Origin: Symsagittifera roscoffensis
Lineage: Eukaryota > Xenacoelomorpha > Acoela > Convolutidae
Assembly (NCBI RefSeq): GCF_963678635.1
Contig: NC_087064.1
Coordinates: forward strand, 12,258,819-12,322,818
Direction of reading: 5' to 3'
DNA: 64,000 nt
A program made the translations under genes and the position numbers. Shown piece after piece: positions 10,794 through 23,310 of the stretch. Position 1 is the first letter of the stretch, and the number at the start of each line of letters is the position of its first letter. Under the pieces are notes generated by a model. The model ran no database searches, had not been told where the DNA came from, and saw only the letters and a program-made list of their open reading frames with translations.

Positions 10794-11248
10794 TAGCAGA
10801 AAAATTTTCCTAGGACAGAGCAGTCCTAAACTTTTGTAACTTATTACTTTTCAACTGTCAAAAAAGAAGAAAACTACTCGAATAAAAAGCTGAAGTTCAA
10901 AACTCAAATGAAATGAATCATTCATGATTTTGATTCAAGAATTTGGTGAAAAATTGAAATGAAGAGCAAAGTTTTTGTTCAAACGATTAAAAGCATCGGT
11001 GGTTTAGAAGCATCGGTGGTTCAGCTGTAGCATTGTTGCCTTCCACGCAATAGACCATGGTTCGATTCCCGGGCGATGCAAAGCAGAAAAGCAGAAAAAT
11101 TTTTCTAGATAAGCGCAATTTTACGTTTTTTCAATTTTTTACTGTGCCACTGTCAAAAAAGAGAAAAACTACTCAAATAATTAGCTGAAAAATTGAAATG
11201 AAGAGCAAAGTTTTTGTTCAAACGATTAAAAGCATCGGTGGTTTAGAA

Positions 11249-11383
11249 GCATCGGTGGTTCAGCTGTAGCATTGTTGCAATAGACCATGGTTTGAACGGT
11301 AGCATTGTTGCAATAGACCATGGTCAGCTGTAGCATTGTTGCCTTCCACGCAATAGACCATGGTTCGATTCCCGGGCGATGCA
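11249..11383 (+). pseudogene. Scrambled class B unit, 135 nt, triplicated anticodon-arm segment
   Basis: Three successive copies of the TAGCATTGTTGC-AATAGACCATGG segment occur in one unit; the first two lack the nine bases of the anticodon loop, leaving GTTGCAAT, and only the third keeps CTTCCAC. The loss fits deletion between the GC dinucleotides on either side of the loop. Copies at 11739-11873, 12229-12363, 13875-14009, 14365-14499 and 14855-14989. Confidence 0.85.
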
Positions 11384-11517
11384 AAGCAGAAAAGCAGAAA
11401 AATTTTTCTAGATAAGCGCAATTTTACGTTCATGATTTTGATTCAAGAATTTGGTGAAAAATTGAAATGAAGAGCAAAGTTTTTGTTCAAACGATTAAAA
11501 GCATCGGTGGTTTAGAA

Positions 11518-11604
11518 GCATCGGTGGTTCAGCTGTAGCATTGTTGCCTTCCACGCAAAAGACCATCCACGCAATAGACCATGGTTCGATTCCCGGGCGA
11601 TGCA
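11518..11604 (+). pseudogene. Scrambled class B unit, 87 nt
   Basis: A 16-base direct duplication (CCACGCAAAAGACCAT then CCACGCAATAGACCAT) lengthens the region between the anticodon loop and the T arm. Copies at 12008-12094, 14144-14230 and 14634-14720. Confidence 0.85.
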
Positions 11605-13189
11605 AAGCAGAAAAGCTGAAAAAATTTTCTAGATAAGCGCAATTTTACGTTCATGATTTTGATTCAAGAATTTGGTGAAAAATTGAAATGAAGAGCAAAG
11701 TTTTTGTTCAAACGATTAAAAGCATCGGTGGTTTAGAAGCATCGGTGGTTCAGCTGTAGCATTGTTGCAATAGACCATGGTTTGAACGGTACCATTGTTG
11801 CAATAGACCATGGTCAGCTGTAGCATTGTTGCCTTCCACGCAATAGACCATGGTTCGATTCCCGGGCGATGCAAAGCAGAAAAGCAGAAAAATTTTTATA
11901 GATAAGCACAATTTTACGTTCATGATTTTGATTCAAGAATTTGGTGAAAAATTGAAATGAAGAGCAAAGTTTTTGTTCAAACGATTAAAAGCATCGGTGG
12001 TTTAGAAGCATCGGTGGTTCAGCTGTAGCATTGTTGCCTTCCACGCAAAAGACCATCCACGCAATAGACCATGGTTCGATTCCCGGGCGATGCAAAGCAG
12101 AAAAGCAGAAAAATTTTTCTAGATAAGCGCAATTTTACGTTCATGATTTTGATTCAAGAATTTGGTGAAAAATTGAAATGAAGAGCAAAGTTTTTGTTCA
12201 AACGATTAAAAGCATCGGTGGTTTAGAAGCATCGGTGGTTCAGCTGAAGCATTGTTGCAATAGACCATGGTTTGAACGGTAGCATTGTTGCAATAGACCA
12301 TGGTCAGCTGTAGCATTGTTGCCTTCCACGCAATAGACCATGGTTCGATTCCCGGGCGATGCAAAGCAGAAAAGCAGAAAAATTTTTATAGATAAGCGCA
12401 ATTTTACGTTCATGATTTTGATTCAAGAATTTGGTGAAAAATTGAAATGAAGAGCAAAGTTTTTGTTCAAACGATTAAAAGCATCGGTGGTTTAGAAGCA
12501 TCGGTGGTTCAGCTGTAGCATTGTTGCCTTCCACGCAATAGACCATGGTTCGATTCCCGGGCGATGCAAAGCAGAAAAGAAGAAAAATTTTTCTAGATAA
12601 GCGCAATTTTACGTTTTTTCAATTTTTTACTGTGCCACTGTCAAAAAAGAGAAAAACTACTCAAATAATTAGCTGAATTCGAAACCTCAATTGAAATGAA
12701 ACAAAGTTTTTATTAATTTGTTCGAAGTTTCGAAAAAAAATTGGATTGAAGACCAAAATTTTGTTCAAACTATTAAAATAGTGTAAATCAAGCATCGCTG
12801 GTTCAGTGGTAAAATTGTCGCCTGCCAAGAGATAGACCCGGGTTCGATTCACGAACGATGCATAGCAGGAATGATTTCCGTGGAAAGAGCAGTCTTAAAC
12901 TTTTGTTACTTATTACTGTTCCACTGTCAAAAAAGAGGAAAACTACTCAATTGAATAGCTGGATTTTAAAACTCAAATGAATTGAATCTTTCAAGATTTT
13001 GATACAAAAAATTGTTAAAAAATTGAAGGGCAAAGTTTTTGTTCAAACGGTGAGAAACTTAATTCCAGCATCAGTGGTTCAGTGGCAGGATTGTCGCCTG
13101 CCAAGCAATATACCCGTGTTCGAGTCCCGGCCGATGCAGCGCAGAGAGTTTTACTAGAAAAGTGCAAATTTAACTTTTTGTAAGTTTTA

Positions 13190-15815
13190 CAGTCCACTGT
13201 CAAAAAAGAGGAAACTACTGAAATACTCAGCTGAACTCAACCTCAATTAGAACGAAACAAATTTTTCATGATTTTTGTTCGAAGTTTCGAAAAAAAATTG
13301 AAATGAAGAGCAAAACTTTGTTCAAACGATTAAAATAGTGTAAAACAAGCATCGGTGGTTCAGTGGTAGAATTGTCGCCTGCCACGCGATAGACCCGGGT
13401 TCGATTCCCGGCCGATGCATAGCAGAAAAATTTTCCTAGGACAGAGCAGTCCTAAACTTTTGTAACTTATTACTTTTCAACTGTCAAAAAAGAAGAAAAC
13501 TACTCGAATAAAAAGCTGAAGTTCAAAACTCAAATGAAATGAATCATTCATGATTTTGATTCAAGAATTTGGTGAAAAATTGAAATGAAGAGCAAAGTTT
13601 TTGTTCAAACGATTAAAAGCATCGGTGGTTTAGAAGCATCGGTGGTTCAGCTGTAGCATTGTTGCCTTCCACGCAATAGACCATGGTTCGATTCCCGGGC
13701 GATGCAAAGCAGAAAAGCAGAAAAATTTTTCTAGATAAGCGCAATTTTACGTTTTTTCAATTTTTTACTGTGCCACTGTCAAAAAAGAGAAAAACTACTC
13801 AAATAATTAGCTGAAAAATTGAAATGAAGAGCAAAGTTTTTGTTCAAACGATTAAAAGCATCGGTGGTTTAGAAGCATCGGTGGTTCAGCTGTAGCATTG
13901 TTGCAATAGACCATGGTTTGAACGGTAGCATTGTTGCAATAGACCATGGTCAGCTGTAGCATTGTTGCCTTCCACGCAATAGACCATGGTTCGATTCCCG
14001 GGCGATGCAAAGCAGAAAAGCAGAAAAATTTTTCTAGATAAGCGCAATTTTACGTTCATGATTTTGATTCAAGAATTTGGTGAAAAATTGAAATGAAGAG
14101 CAAAGTTTTTGTTCAAACGATTAAAAGCATCGGTGGTTTAGAAGCATCGGTGGTTCAGCTGTAGCATTGTTGCCTTCCACGCAAAAGACCATCCACGCAA
14201 TAGACCATGGTTCGATTCCCGGGCGATGCAAAGCAGAAAAGCTGAAAAAATTTTCTAGATAAGCGCAATTTTACGTTCATGATTTTGATTCAAGAATTTG
14301 GTGAAAAATTGAAATGAAGAGCAAAGTTTTTGTTCAAACGATTAAAAGCATCGGTGGTTTAGAAGCATCGGTGGTTCAGCTGTAGCATTGTTGCAATAGA
14401 CCATGGTTTGAACGGTACCATTGTTGCAATAGACCATGGTCAGCTGTAGCATTGTTGCCTTCCACGCAATAGACCATGGTTCGATTCCCGGGCGATGCAA
14501 AGCAGAAAAGCAGAAAAATTTTTATAGATAAGCGCAATTTTACGTTCATGATTTTGATTCAAGAATTTGGTGAAAAATTGAAATGAAGAGCAAAGTTTTT
14601 GTTCAAACGATTAAAAGCATCGGTGGTTTAGAAGCATCGGTGGTTCAGCTGTAGCATTGTTGCCTTCCACGCAAAAGACCATCCACGCAATAGACCATGG
14701 TTCGATTCCCGGGCGATGCAAAGCAGAAAAGCAGAAAAATTTTTCTAGATAAGCGCAATTTTACGTTCATGATTTTGATTCAAGAATTTGGTGAAAAATT
14801 GAAATGAAGAGCAAAGTTTTTGTTCAAACGATTAAAAGCATCGGTGGTTTAGAAGCATCGGTGGTTCAGCTGTAGCATTGTTGCAATAGACCATGGTTTG
14901 AACGGTAGCATTGTTGCAATAGACCATGGTCAGCTGTAGCATTGTTGCCTTCCACGCAATAGACCATGGTTCGATTCCCGGGCGATGCAAAGCAGAAAAG
15001 CAGAAAAATTTTTATAGATAAGCGCAATTTTACGTTCATGATTTTGATTCAAGAATTTGGTGAAAAATTGAAATGAAGAGCAAAGTTTTTGTTCAAACGA
15101 TTAAAAGCATCGGTGGTTTAGAAGCATCGGTGGTTCAGCTGTAGCATTGTTGCCTTCCACGCAAAAGACCATGGTTCGATTCCCGGGCGATGCAAAGCAG
15201 AAAAGAAGAAAAATTTTTCTAGATAAGCGCAATTTTACGTTTTTTCAATTTTTTACTGTGCCACTGTCAAAAAAGAGAAAAACTACTCAAATAATTAGCT
15301 GAATTCGAAACCTCAATTGAAATGAAACAAAGTTTTTATTAATTTGTTCGAAGTTTCGAAAAAAAATTGGATTGAAGACCAAAATTTTGTTCAAACTATT
15401 AAAATAGTGTAAATCAAGCATCGCTGGTTCAGTGGTAAAATTGTCGCCTGCCAAGCGATAGACCCGGGTTCGATTCACGAACGATGCATAGCAGGAATGA
15501 TTTCCGTGGAAAGAGCAGTCTTAAACTTTTGTTACTTATTACTGTTCCACTGTCAAAAAAGAGGAAAACTACTCAATTGAATAGCTGGATTTTAAAACTC
15601 AAATGAATTGAATCTTTCAAGATTTTGATACAAAAAATTGTTAAAAAATTGAAGGGCAAAGTTTTTGTTCAAACGGTGAGAAACTTAATTCCAGCATCAG
15701 TGGTTCAGTGGCAGGATTGTCGCCTGCCAAGCAATATACCCGTGTTCGAGTCCCGGCCGATGCAGCGCAGAGAGTTTTACTAGAAAAGTGCAAATTTAAC
15801 TTTTTGTAAGTTTTA
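13190..15815 (+). repeat. 2,626-base segmental duplication, second copy
   Basis: Adjacent direct copy of the segment before it, with the same series of scrambled class B units. The identity seems to end near 15,830, where the flank reads GATGAAACTAC instead of GAGGAAACTAC and the next class A unit (15975) has the GATTAAATTAGTG leader seen at 6430. Confidence 0.9.
13349..13419 (+). tRNA. tRNA-Gly (GCC), class A
   Basis: The body matches the reference. It is the counterpart of 10723 in the 2,626-base duplication, but without that gene's D-loop change. Confidence 0.88.
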
Positions 15816-15974
15816 CAGTCCACTGTCAAAAAAGATGAAACTACTGAAATACTCAGCTGAACTCAACCTCAATTAGAACGAAACAAATTTTTCATGATTT
15901 TTGTTCGAAGTTTCGAAAAAAAATTGAATTGAAGAGCAAAACTTTGTTCAAACGATTAAATTAGTGTAAAACAA

Positions 15975-16045
15975 GCATCGGTGGTTCAGTGGTAGAATTG
16001 TCGCCTGCCACGCGATAGACCCGGGTTCGATTCCCGGCCGATGCA
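15975..16045 (+). tRNA. tRNA-Gly (GCC), class A
   Basis: The body matches the reference. It lies just past the second 2,626-base copy, with leader GATTAAATTAGTG as at 6452. Confidence 0.88.
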
Positions 16046-17111
16046 TAGCAGAAAAATTTTCCTAGGAAAGAGCAGTCCTAAACTTTTGTAACTTATTAGT
16101 TTTCAACTGTCAAAAAAGAAGAAAACTACTCGAATAAAAAGCTGAAGTTCAAAACTCAAATGAAATGAATCATTCATGATTTTGATTCAAGAATTTGGTG
16201 AAAAATTGAAATGAAGAGCAAAGTTTTTGTTCAAACGATTAAAACAGATAACAATCAAGCATCGGTGGTTCAGCTGTAGCATTGTTGCCTTCCACGCAAT
16301 AGACCATGGTTCGATTCCTGGGCGATGCAAAGCAGAAAAGCAGAAAAATTTTTCTAGAAAAGCGCAATTTTACGTTTTTTCAATTTTTTACTGTGCCACT
16401 GTCAAAAAAGAGAAAAACTACTCAAATAATTAGCTGAATTCGAAACCTCAATTGAAATGAAACAAAATTTTTATTAATTTGTTCGAAGTTTCGAAAAAAA
16501 AATTGGATTGAAGACCAAAATTTTGTTCAAACGATTAAAATAGTGTAAATCAAGCATCGCTGGTTCAGTGGTAAAATTGTCGCCTGCCACGCTATAGACC
16601 CGGGTTCGATTCACGAACGATGCATAGCAGGAATTATTTCCGTGGAAACAGCAGTCTTAAACTTTTGTTACTTATTACTGTTCCACTGTCAAAAAAGAGG
16701 AAAACTACTCAATTGAATAGCTGGATTTTAAAACTCAATTGAATTGAATCTTTCAAGATTTTGATACAAAAAATTGTTAAAAAATTGAAGGGCAAAGTTT
16801 TTGTTCAAACGGTGAGAAACATAATTCCAGCATCAGTGGTTCAGTGGCAGGATTGTCGCCTGCCAAGCAATATACCCGTGTTCGAGTCCCGGCCGATGCA
16901 GCGCAGAGAGTTTTACTAGAAAAGTGCAAGTTTAATTTTTTGTAAGTTTTACAGTCCACTGTCAAAAAAGAGGAAACTACTGAAATACTCAGCTGAACTC
17001 AACCTCAATTAGAACGAAACAAATTTTTCATGATTTTTGTTCGAAGTTTCGAAAAAAAAATTGAATTGAAGAGCAAAACTTTGTTCAAACGATTAAAATA
17101 GTATAAAACAA

Positions 17112-17182
17112 GCATCGGTGGTTCAGTGGTAGAATTGTCGCCTGCCACGCGATAGACCCGGGTTCGATTCCCGGCCGATGCA
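17112..17182 (+). tRNA. tRNA-Gly (GCC), class A, first of a doublet
   Basis: The body matches the reference. The leader reads AATAGTATAAAACAA. A second class A gene follows 282 bases on with no B, C or D unit between. Confidence 0.88.
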
Positions 17183-17393
17183 TAGCAGAAAAATTTTCCT
17201 AGGAAAGAGCAGTCCTAAACTTTTGTAACTTATTACTTTTCAACTGTCAAAAAAGAAGAAAACTACTCGAATAAAAAGCTGAAGTTCAAAACTCAAATGA
17301 AATGAATCATTCATGATTTTGATTCAAAAATTTGGTGAAAAATTGAAATGAAGAGCAAAACTTTGTTCAAACGATTAAAATAGTGTAAAACAA

Positions 17394-17464
17394 GCATCGG
17401 TGGTTCAGTGGTAGAATTGTCGCCTGCCACGCGATAGACCCGGGTTCGATTCCCGGCCGATGCA
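17394..17464 (+). tRNA. tRNA-Gly (GCC), class A, second of a doublet
   Basis: The body matches the reference. The trailer starts with CAGCAG. Its 5' spacer is class B-like up to about 17,350 and then turns to class A leader, so it arose by exchange between B and A units. Confidence 0.88.
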
Positions 17465-18527
17465 CAGCAGAAAAATTTTACTAGGAAAGAGCAGTCCTAA
17501 ACTTTCGTAACTTATTACTTTTCAACTGTCAAAAAAAAAGAAAACTACTCGAATAAAAAGCTGAAGTTCAAAACTCAAATGAAATGAATCATTCATGATT
17601 TTGATTCAAGAATTTGGTGAAAAATTGAAATGAAGAGCAAAGTTTTTGTTCAAGCGATTAAAACAGATAACTATCAAGCATCGGTGGTTCAGCTGTAGCA
17701 TTGTTGCCTTCCACGCAATATACCATGGTTCGATTCCCGGGCGATGCAAAGCAGAAAAGCAGAAAAATTTTTCTAGATAAGCGCAATTTTACGTTTTTTC
17801 AATTTTTTACTGTGCCACTGTCAAAAAAGAGAAAAACTACTCAAATAATTAGCTGAATTCGAAACCTCAATTGAAATGAAACAAAGTTTTTATTAATTTG
17901 TTCGAAGTTTCGAAAAAAAATTGGATTGAAGACCAAAATTTCGTTCAAACTATTAAAATAGTGTAAATCAAGCATCGCTGGTTCAGTGGTAAAATTGTCG
18001 CCTGCCAAGCGATAGACCCGGGTTCGATTCACGAACGATGCATAGCAGGAATGATTTCCGTGGAAAGAGCAGTCTTAAACTTTTGTTACTTATTACTGTT
18101 CCACTGTCAAAAAAGAGGAAAACTACTCAATTGAATAGCTGGATTTTAAAACTCAAATGAATTGAATCTTTCAAGATTTTGATACAAAAAATTGTTAAAA
18201 AATTGAAGGGCAAAGTTTTTGTTCAAACGGTGAGAAACTTAATACCAGCATCAGTGGTTCAGTGGCAGGATTGTCGCCTGCCAAGCAATATACCCGTGTT
18301 CGAGTCCGGCCGATGCAGCGCAGAGAGTTTTACTAGAAAAGTGCATGTTTAATTTTTTGTAAGTTTTACAGTCCACTGTCAAAAAAGATGAAACTACTGA
18401 AATACTCAGCTGAACTCAACCTCAATTAGAACGAAACAAATTTTTCATGATTTTTGTTCAAAGTTTCGAAAAAAAATTGAATTGAAGAGCAAAACTTTGT
18501 TCAAACGATTAAATTAGTCTAAAACAA

Positions 18528-18598
18528 GCATCGGTGGTTCAGTGGTAGAATTGTCGCCTGCCATGCGATAGACCCGGGTTCGATTCCCGGCCGATGCA
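18528..18598 (+). tRNA. tRNA-Gly (GCC), class A, loop base 38 changed
   Basis: The anticodon loop is CTGCCAT, with T for C at the last loop base; all stems still pair. The leader carries TTAGTCTAAAACAA. Confidence 0.82.
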
Positions 18599-19375
18599 TA
18601 GCAGAAAAATTTTCCTAGGAAAGAGCAGTCCTAAACTTTTGTAACTTATTACTTTTCAACTGTCAAAAAAGAAGAAATCTACTCGAATAAAAAGCTGAAG
18701 TTCAAAACTCAAATGAAATGAATCATTCATGATTTTGATTCAAGAATTTGGTGAAAAATTGAAATGAAGAGCAAAGTTTTTCTTCAAACGATTAAAACAG
18801 ATAACAATCAAGCATCGGTGGTTCAGCTGTAGCATTGTTGCCTTCCACGCAATAGACCATGGTTCGATTCCTGGGCGATGCAAAGCAGAAAAGCAGAAAA
18901 TTTTTTCTAGAAAAGCGCAATTTTAGGTTTTTTCAATTTTTTACTGTTCCACTGTCAAAAAAGAGGAAAACTACTCAATTGAATAGCTGGATTTTAAAAC
19001 TCAATTGAATTGAATCTTTCAAGATTTTGATACAAAAAATTGTTAAAAAATTGAAGGGCAAAGTTTTTGTTCAAACGGTGAGAAACTTAATTCCAGCATC
19101 AGTGGTTCAGTGGCAGGATTGTCGCCTGCCAAGCAATATACCCGTGTTCGAGTCCCGGCCGATGCAGCGCAGAGAGTTTTACTAGAAAAGTGCAAATTTA
19201 ACTTTTTGTAAGTTTTACAGTCCACTGTCAAAAAAGAGGAAACTACTGAAATACTCAGCTGAACTCAACCTCAATTAGAACGAAACAAATTTTTCATGAT
19301 TTTTGTTCGAAGTTTCAAAAAAAATTGAATTGAAGAGCAAAACTTTGTTCAAACGATTAAAATAGTGTAAAACAA

Positions 19376-19446
19376 GCATCGGTGGTTCAGTGGTAGAATT
19401 GTCGCCTGCCACGCGATAGACCCGGGTTCGATTCCCGGCCGATGCA
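19376..19446 (+). tRNA. tRNA-Gly (GCC), class A, first of a triplet
   Basis: The body matches the reference and the terminator is present. Two further class A units follow at 282-base spacing. Confidence 0.88.
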
Positions 19447-19657
19447 TAGCAGAAAAATTTTCCTAGGAAAGAGCAGTCCTAAACTTTTGTAACTTATTAC
19501 TTTTCAACTGTCAAAAAAGAAGAAATCTACTCGAATAAAAAGCTGAAGTTCAAAGCTCAAATGAAATGAATCATTCATAATTTTGATTCAAGAATTTGGT
19601 GAAAAACTGAAATGAAGAGCAAAACTTTGTTCAAACGATTAAAATAGTGTAAAACAA

Positions 19658-19728
19658 GCATCGGTGGTTCAGTGGTAGAATTGTCGCCTGCCACACGATA
19701 GACCCGGGTTCGATTCCCGGCCGATGCA
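19658..19728 (+). tRNA. tRNA-Gly (GCC), class A, weakened anticodon stem
   Basis: The anticodon stem reads GTCGC/ACGAT: the pair closing the anticodon loop is C-A. Everything else matches the reference. The base next to the loop matters for the anticodon fold, so activity is doubtful. Confidence 0.66.
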
Positions 19729-19939
19729 TAGCAGAAAAATTTTCCTAGGAAAGAGCAGTCCTAAACTTTTGTAACTTATTACTTTTCAACTGTCAAAAAA
19801 GAAGAAAACTACTCGAATAAAAAGCTGAAGTTCAAAACTCAAATGAAATGAATCATTCATGATTTTGATTCAAGAATTTGGTGAAAAACTGAAATGAAGA
19901 GCAAAACTTTGTTCAAACGATTAAAATAGTGTAAAACAA

Positions 19940-20010
19940 GCATCGGTGGTTCAGTGGTAGAATTGTCGCCTGCCACGCGATAGACCCGGGTTCGATTCCC
20001 GGCCGATGCA
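19940..20010 (+). tRNA. tRNA-Gly (GCC), class A, third of a triplet
   Basis: The body matches the reference. Its 5' spacer (GGTGAAAAACTGAAATG) is shared with the unit at 19658, showing that these two are a direct duplication. Confidence 0.88.
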
Positions 20011-21075
20011 TAGCAGAAAAATTTTCCTAGGAAAGAGCAGTCCTAAACTTTTGTAACTTATTACTTTTCAACTGTCAAAAAAGAAGAAAACTACTCGAAT
20101 AAAAAGCTGAAGTTCAAAACTCAAATGAAATGAATCATTCATGATTTTGATTCAAGAATTTGGTGAAAAATTGAAATGAAGAGCAAAGTTTTTGTTCAAG
20201 TGATTAAAACAGATAACAATCAAGCATCGGTGGTTCAGCTGTAGCATTGTTGCCTTCCACGCAATAGACCATGGTTCGATTCCCGGGCGATGCAAAGCAG
20301 AAAAGCAGAAAAATTTTTCTAGAAAAGCGCAACTTTACGTTTTTTCAATTTTTTACTGTGCCACTGTCAAAAAAGAGAAAAACTACTCAAATAATTAGCT
20401 GAATTCGAAACCTCAATTGAAATGAAACAAAGTTTTTATTAATTTGTTCGAAGTTTCGAAAAAAAAATTGGATTGAAGACCAAAACTTTGTTCAAACGAT
20501 TAAAATAGTGTAAATCAAGCATCGCTGGTTCAGTGGCAAAAACTTTCGCCTGCCAAGCGATAGACCCGGGTTCGATTCACGAACGATGCATAGCAGGAAT
20601 GATTTCCGTGGAAAGAGCAGTCTTAAACTTTTGTTACTTATTACTGTTCCACTGTCAAAAAAGAGGAAAACTACTCAATTGAATAGCTGGATTTTAAAAC
20701 TCAAATGAATTGAATCTTTCAAGATTTTGATACAAAAATTGTTAAAAAATTGAAGGGCATAGTTTTTGTTCAAACGGTGAGAAACTTAATTCCAGCATCA
20801 GTGGTTCAGTGGCAGGATTGTCGCCTGCCAAGCAATATACCCGTGTTCGAGTCCCGGCCGATGCAGCGCAGAGAGTTTTACTAGAAAAGTGCAAGTTTAA
20901 TTTTTTGTAAGTTTCACAGTCCACTGTCAAAAAAGAGGAAACTACTGAAATACTCAGCTGAACTCAACCTCAATTAGAACGAAACAAATTTTTCATGATT
21001 TTTGTTCGAAGTTTCGAAAAAAAATTGAATTGAAGAGCAAAACTTTGTTCAAACGATTAAAATAGTGTAAAACAA

Positions 21076-21146
21076 GCATCGGTGGTTCAGTGGTTGAATT
21101 GTCGCCTGCCACGCGATAGACCCGGGTTCGATTCCCGGCCGATGCA
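21076..21146 (+). tRNA. tRNA-Gly (GCC), class A, A21 changed
   Basis: The D loop reads AGTGGTT: the usually invariant A at the end of the D loop is T. All stems pair. The tertiary fold may be weakened. Confidence 0.7.
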
Positions 21147-21654
21147 TAGCAGAAAAATTTTCCTAGGAAAGAGCAGTCCTAAACTTTTGTAACTTATTAC
21201 TTTTCAACTGTCAAAAAAGAAGAAAACTACTCAGATAAAAAGCTGAAGTTCAAAACTCAAATGAAATGAATCATTCATGATTTTGATTCAAGAATTTGGT
21301 GAAAAATTGAAATGAAGAGCAAAGTTTTTGTTCAAACGATTAAAACAGATAACAATCAAGCATCGGTGGTTCAGCTGTAGCATTGTTGCCCTCCACGCAA
21401 TAGACCATGGTTCGATTCCCGGGCGATGCAAAGCAGAAAAGCAGAAAAATTTTTCTAGAAAAGCGCAATTTTACGTTTTTTCAATTTTTTACTGTGCCAC
21501 TGTCAAAAAAGAGAAAAACTACTCAAATAATTAGCTGAATTCGAAACCTCAATTGAAATGAAAAAAAAGTTTTTATTAATTTGTTCGAAGTTTCGAAAAA
21601 AAATTGGATTGAAGACCAAAACTTTGTTCAAACGATTAAAATAGTGTAAATCAA

Positions 21655-21718
21655 GCATCGCTGGTTCAGTGGTAAAATTGTCGCCTGCCACGCGATAGAC
21701 CCGGGTTTGATTCACGAA
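21655..21718 (+). pseudogene. Class C unit lacking its 3' acceptor strand
   Basis: Sixteen bases between CACGAA and TTATTTCC are gone compared with its relatives, taking the 3' acceptor strand and trailer. The short GAA repeats at both ends suggest slippage. Confidence 0.8.
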
Positions 21719-22195
21719 TTATTTCCGTGGAAAGAGCAGTCTTAAACTTTTGTTACTTATTACTGTTCCACTGTCAAAAAAGAGGAAAACTACTCAATTG
21801 AATAGCTGGATTTTAAAACTCAAATGAATTGAATCTTTCAAGATTTTGATACAAAAAATTGTTAAAAAATTGAAGGGCAAAGTTTTTGTTCAAACGGTGA
21901 GAAACTTAATTCCAGCATCAGTGGTTCATTGGCAGGATTGTCGACTGCCAAGCAATATACCCGTGTTCGAGTCCCGGCCGATGCAGCGCAGAGAGTTTTA
22001 CTAGAAAAGTGCAAGTTTATTTTTTTGTAAGTTTTACAGTCCACTGTCAAAAAAGAGGAAACTACTGAAATACTCAGCTGAACTCAACCTCAATTAGAAC
22101 GAAACAAATTTTTCATGATTTTTGTTCGAAGTTTCGACAAAAAATTGAATTGAAGAGCAAAACTTTGTTCAAACGATTAAAATAGTGTAAAATAA

Positions 22196-22266
22196 GCATC
22201 GGTGGTTCAGTGGTAGAATTGTTGCCTGCCACGCGATAGACCCGGGTTCGATTCCCGGCCGATGCA
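22196..22266 (+). tRNA. tRNA-Gly (GCC), class A
   Basis: The anticodon stem is GTTGC/GCGAT (one G-U in place of C-G); otherwise it equals the reference. It is the last ordinary class A unit before the AGC-anticodon series. Confidence 0.83.
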
Positions 22267-23310
22267 TAGCAGAAAAATTTTCCTAGGAAAGAGCAGTCCT
22301 TAACTTTTGTAACTTATTACTTTTCAACTGTCAAAAAAGAAGAAAACTACTCGAATAAATAGCTGAAGTTCAAAACTCAAATGAAATTAATCGTTCATGA
22401 TTTTGATTCAAGAATTTGGTGCAAAATTGAAATGAAGAGCAAAGTTTTTGTTCAAACTATTAAAACAGATAACAATCAAGCATCGGTGGTTCAGCTGTAC
22501 CATTGTTGCCTTCCACGCAATAGACCATGGTTCGATTCCCGGGCGATGCAAACCAGAAAAGCAGAAAAATTTTTCTAGAAAAGCGCAATTTTACGTTTTT
22601 TCAATTTTTTACTGTGCCACTGTCAAAAAAGAGAAAAACTACTCAAATAATTAGCTGAATTCGGAACCTCAATTGAAATGAAACAAAGTTTTTATTAATT
22701 TGTTCGAAGTTTCGAAAAAAAAATTGGATTCAAGACCAAAACTTTGTTCAAACGATTAAAATAGTGTAAATCAAGCATCGCTGGTTCAGTGGTAAAATTG
22801 TCGCCTGCCACGCGATAGACCCGGGTTCGATTCACGAACGATGCATGGCAGGAATTATTTCCGTTGAAAGAGCAGTCTTAAACTTTTGTTACTTATTACT
22901 GTTCCACTGTCAAAAAAGAGGAAAACTACTCAATTGAATAGCTGGATTTTAAAACTCAAATGAATTGAATATTTCAAGATTTTGATACAAATAATTGTTA
23001 AAAAATTGAAGGGCAAAATTTTTGTTCAAACGGTGAGAAATTTAATTCCAGCATCAGTGGTTCAGTGGCAGGATTGTCGCCTGCCAAGCAATATACCCGT
23101 GTTCGAGTCCCGGCCGATGCAGTGCAAGTTTAATTTTTTGTAAGTTTTACAGTCCACTGTCAAAAAGAGGAAAAAAACCGAAATATTCAGCTGAATTCAA
23201 AACCTCAATTAGAATGAAACAAAGTTTTCATGATTTTGTTTGAAGTTTTGATGAACAGGCTGGATTGAAGAGCAAAACTTTTTTCAAACGATCAAAACAG
23301 GTTACATCAA

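Larger units (their letters stand above)
2160..10980 (+). repeat. Four-unit higher-order repeat B-C-D-A, period about 1.135 kb
   Basis: Class A units at 3058, 4196, 5331, 6452, 7595, 8453, 9587 and 10723 mark the period: intervals are 1138, 1135, 1121, 1143, 858, 1134 and 1136 bases. The 858-base interval is one unit short because C and D are fused into a chimera at 8173. Order within each cycle is B, C, D, A. Matching positions in successive cycles are more alike than neighbouring units in the same cycle, which is the mark of a higher-order repeat. Confidence 0.93.
11190..12610 (+). repeat. 490-base subrepeat of scrambled class B units
   Basis: Two kinds of lengthened unit alternate: a 135-nt form (11249, 11739, 12229) and an 87-nt form (11518, 12008), giving a 490-base dimer period. 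Each is preceded by an extra 17-nt copy of the tRNA 5' end (for example 11232-11248) whose D stem reads GTTTAG. The spacer is shortened, the CTGTTCCACTGTC block being missing between most of these units. The same series recurs at 13875-15194. Confidence 0.9.
10560..13190 (+). repeat. 2,626-base segmental duplication, first copy
   Basis: Unit starts recur at exactly +2626: A 10723/13349, B 11010/13636, scrambled B 11249/13875, 11518/14144, 11739/14365, 12008/14634, 12229/14855, B 12498/15124, C 12792/15418, D 13068/15694. Few differences are visible, for example CCAAGAG at 12832 against CCAAGCG in the second copy. Boundaries are approximate because they lie inside alignable units. Confidence 0.9.
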
